Assembly (NCBI GenBank): GCA_041180805.1
Contig: JBEGQX010000130.1
Location: 1-14,738, forward strand
Length of the DNA stretch: 14,738 nucleotides
From: JBEGQX01 sp041180805
GTDB lineage: Bacteria > Planctomycetota > Planctomycetia > Gemmatales > Gemmataceae
Reading direction: 5' to 3'
Shown here: positions 13,716 to 14,738 of the stretch, in pieces
Numbering within the stretch: the stretch's first letter is position 1
Layout: each line of letters begins with the position of its first letter
The notes under the pieces: model-generated
Databases searched by the model: none
What the model saw: only the letters and a program-made list of their open reading frames with translations
What the model was told of the DNA's origin: nothing
Position numbers and translations under genes: made by a program

Positions 13716-14738
13716 TCATCTTCGCGGTTGCTGGTTTTCCACAGCCTTGCGGGATATGGCTTCAAATTCCGCCTGCAGGGATTTTCGTGTGGCAAGGTGC
13801 GGGCGCGCCCTTTCAACAATCTGCAAGGCATCGTTAATGGAATTTTCTTTCAAGGCAAGTTCCGCCGCCGCCAATAGCCATTGCAACCTGCGATCCATTT
13901 CCATGGTTTCCACAGTGGGTGGCAATTCGCGCCAGGCGCTCCAGGCTGGCAACCATTTCTGATTCTGCAAGGCGCATTCAATCATCCATTCCCGTACAGG
14001 GGCTAAATCCATCCTGCCCTGCGCCGGCTTGGATTGAAAGCGGTTCAACACTTCCACCAGAAACGCCAGTTGTCTCTGGGGATTTTCCTTTTGAAGAACC
14101 AGGCTCCAGTCTTGGATCATTTTCAGTGAGGAAGTTCGCACGATGATTTCCAGGAAGGCGCCCCATGATTTTTCCTGGATTCGTGGGTCCCCTTCCGTCA
14201 CCGCAGCCTTGTAAAGATTATTAAGATGATTGGGATTGCCAAAATCACCAAGAAGGCTGGCTGCCCTGGAACGCACGCCGGCATCTCCATCCCTAAGAAA
14301 CATAATTTCCAGCCTGCTTTGCAAGCGAAGAAGGTCAGCTTCCTTCATGTTCTTGTGGGAATTGGCGGCGCGGGAAAGAGCACCCAGCAAATACAGCCTG
14401 ATTTCCGGTTCCGTATCATCTATGGCATGCAGGATTTCCTCAAAAGCCGAGGCATCCGCGATTCTTTCCAATGCCTGCGACGCAGTTTTGCGAACCAGCG
14501 TGGCCTTGTGCCTGAGCAAACCGGCAAGCAAGGGTACCGCCGCTGGAACACCCAAGGCGCCCAAACCTTCTGCGGATTCCACCACTACTTCAATGGAAGC
14601 ATCTCCCAGCCCGGATTGAAGGGCGGGTAGAACCACCGACAGCCTGGAGGTTCCATCCTGGCTGCGAGCCTGATTGGCCAGCGATCTTGCCGCAGCCACG
14701 CGAACAGGGCCGGCATCTGTTTGCATCACCAGCAACAA
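13716..14738 (-). CDS. HEAT-repeat protein, C-terminal part (5' end outside the window)
   Basis: The last 340 codons of a longer gene; the reading frame runs off the right edge, and the TTG codon at 14738 is only an artefact of the cut. The N-terminal half is built of alpha-alpha HEAT-like repeats with the typical pattern of V-R-x-x-A-A-x-x-L-x-x-L, for example at 11-24, 49-95, 108-125 and 152-175, with Asp at the turn (D-A-S-I-E-V, D-T-E-P-E-I-R, D-G-D-A-G-V-R). The C-terminal half (about 190-335) is helical, TPR-like and Trp-rich near 270-305, ending in a basic Q-P-R-R tail. Such proteins act as protein-binding scaffolds; no enzyme domain is visible here, and the missing N-terminus could hold one. 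Because the start is missing, location and signal peptide cannot be judged. Confidence 0.85.
   Translation of the reverse strand: MLLVMQTDAGPVRVAAARSLANQARSQDGTSRLSVVLPALQSGLGDASIEVVVESAEGLGALGVPAAVPLLAGLLRHKATLVRKTASQALERIADASAFEEILHAIDDTEPEIRLYLLGALSRAANSHKNMKEADLLRLQSRLEIMFLRDGDAGVRSRAASLLGDFGNPNHLNNLYKAAVTEGDPRIQEKSWGAFLEIIVRTSSLKMIQDWSLVLQKENPQRQLAFLVEVLNRFQSKPAQGRMDLAPVREWMIECALQNQKWLPAWSAWRELPPTVETMEMDRRLQWLLAAAELALKENSINDALQIVERARPHLATRKSLQAEFEAISRKAVENQQPRR

Noticed and set aside
1..14738. A defence, mobile-element, CRISPR or biosynthetic gene cluster
   Set aside because: No transposase, integrase, phage, toxin-antitoxin, nuclease, CRISPR repeat or assembly-line gene could be recognised; the genes look like ordinary planctomycete chromosome.

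Overview
The window looks like chromosomal DNA from a member of the Planctomycetota, probably from the Gemmata/Pirellula side of the phylum. Three family-level signals support this: a PSCyt1-DUF1549-DUF1553 cytochrome protein (85-2319) directly followed by a Tat-exported DUF1501 protein (2333-3730), and a BBP7-type outer-membrane beta-barrel protein (10893-12452). No tRNA, rRNA, CRISPR array, transposase or phage gene was seen.

Layout. (1) 1-4457, plus strand: a possible 3' tail of an upstream gene, the PSCyt1/DUF1549/DUF1553 protein, the DUF1501 protein and a CPBP-family membrane protease, so tightly spaced that they are probably one operon. (2) 4466-5641, minus strand: the heme chaperone HemW, convergent with the protease gene and divergent from the next. 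(3) 5720-6502, plus: an SDR oxidoreductase with altered core motifs, followed by a terminator-like hairpin. (4) 6632-8791, plus: a lysine-rich exported protein of unknown function that seems to contain an internal duplication. (5) 8792-10808, minus: an enolase-superfamily enzyme overlapping an alpha/beta hydrolase, a likely two-gene catabolic operon. (6) 10893-12452, minus: the BBP7 barrel, visibly AT-richer than its neighbours. (7) 12696-13715, plus: an adenosine/adenine deaminase of the adenine-deaminase type. (8) 13716-14738, minus: the C-terminal part of a HEAT-repeat protein that runs off the window.

How the genes fit together. The first operon places a putative heme protein and its DUF1501 partner in the cell envelope. 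HemW is a housekeeping heme-trafficking protein, and its nearness to a multi-heme-motif protein is suggestive but not proof of a link. The enolase-like enzyme and hydrolase are translationally coupled and probably act in one small-molecule pathway. The other genes look independent.

I found no convincing new defence or mobile system. The best leads are the internally duplicated unknown exported protein, the SDR with a replaced NNAG motif, the uncharacterised epimerase-like/hydrolase pair, and the striking way convergent genes meet stop codon to stop codon (0, 0 and 8 nt gaps).
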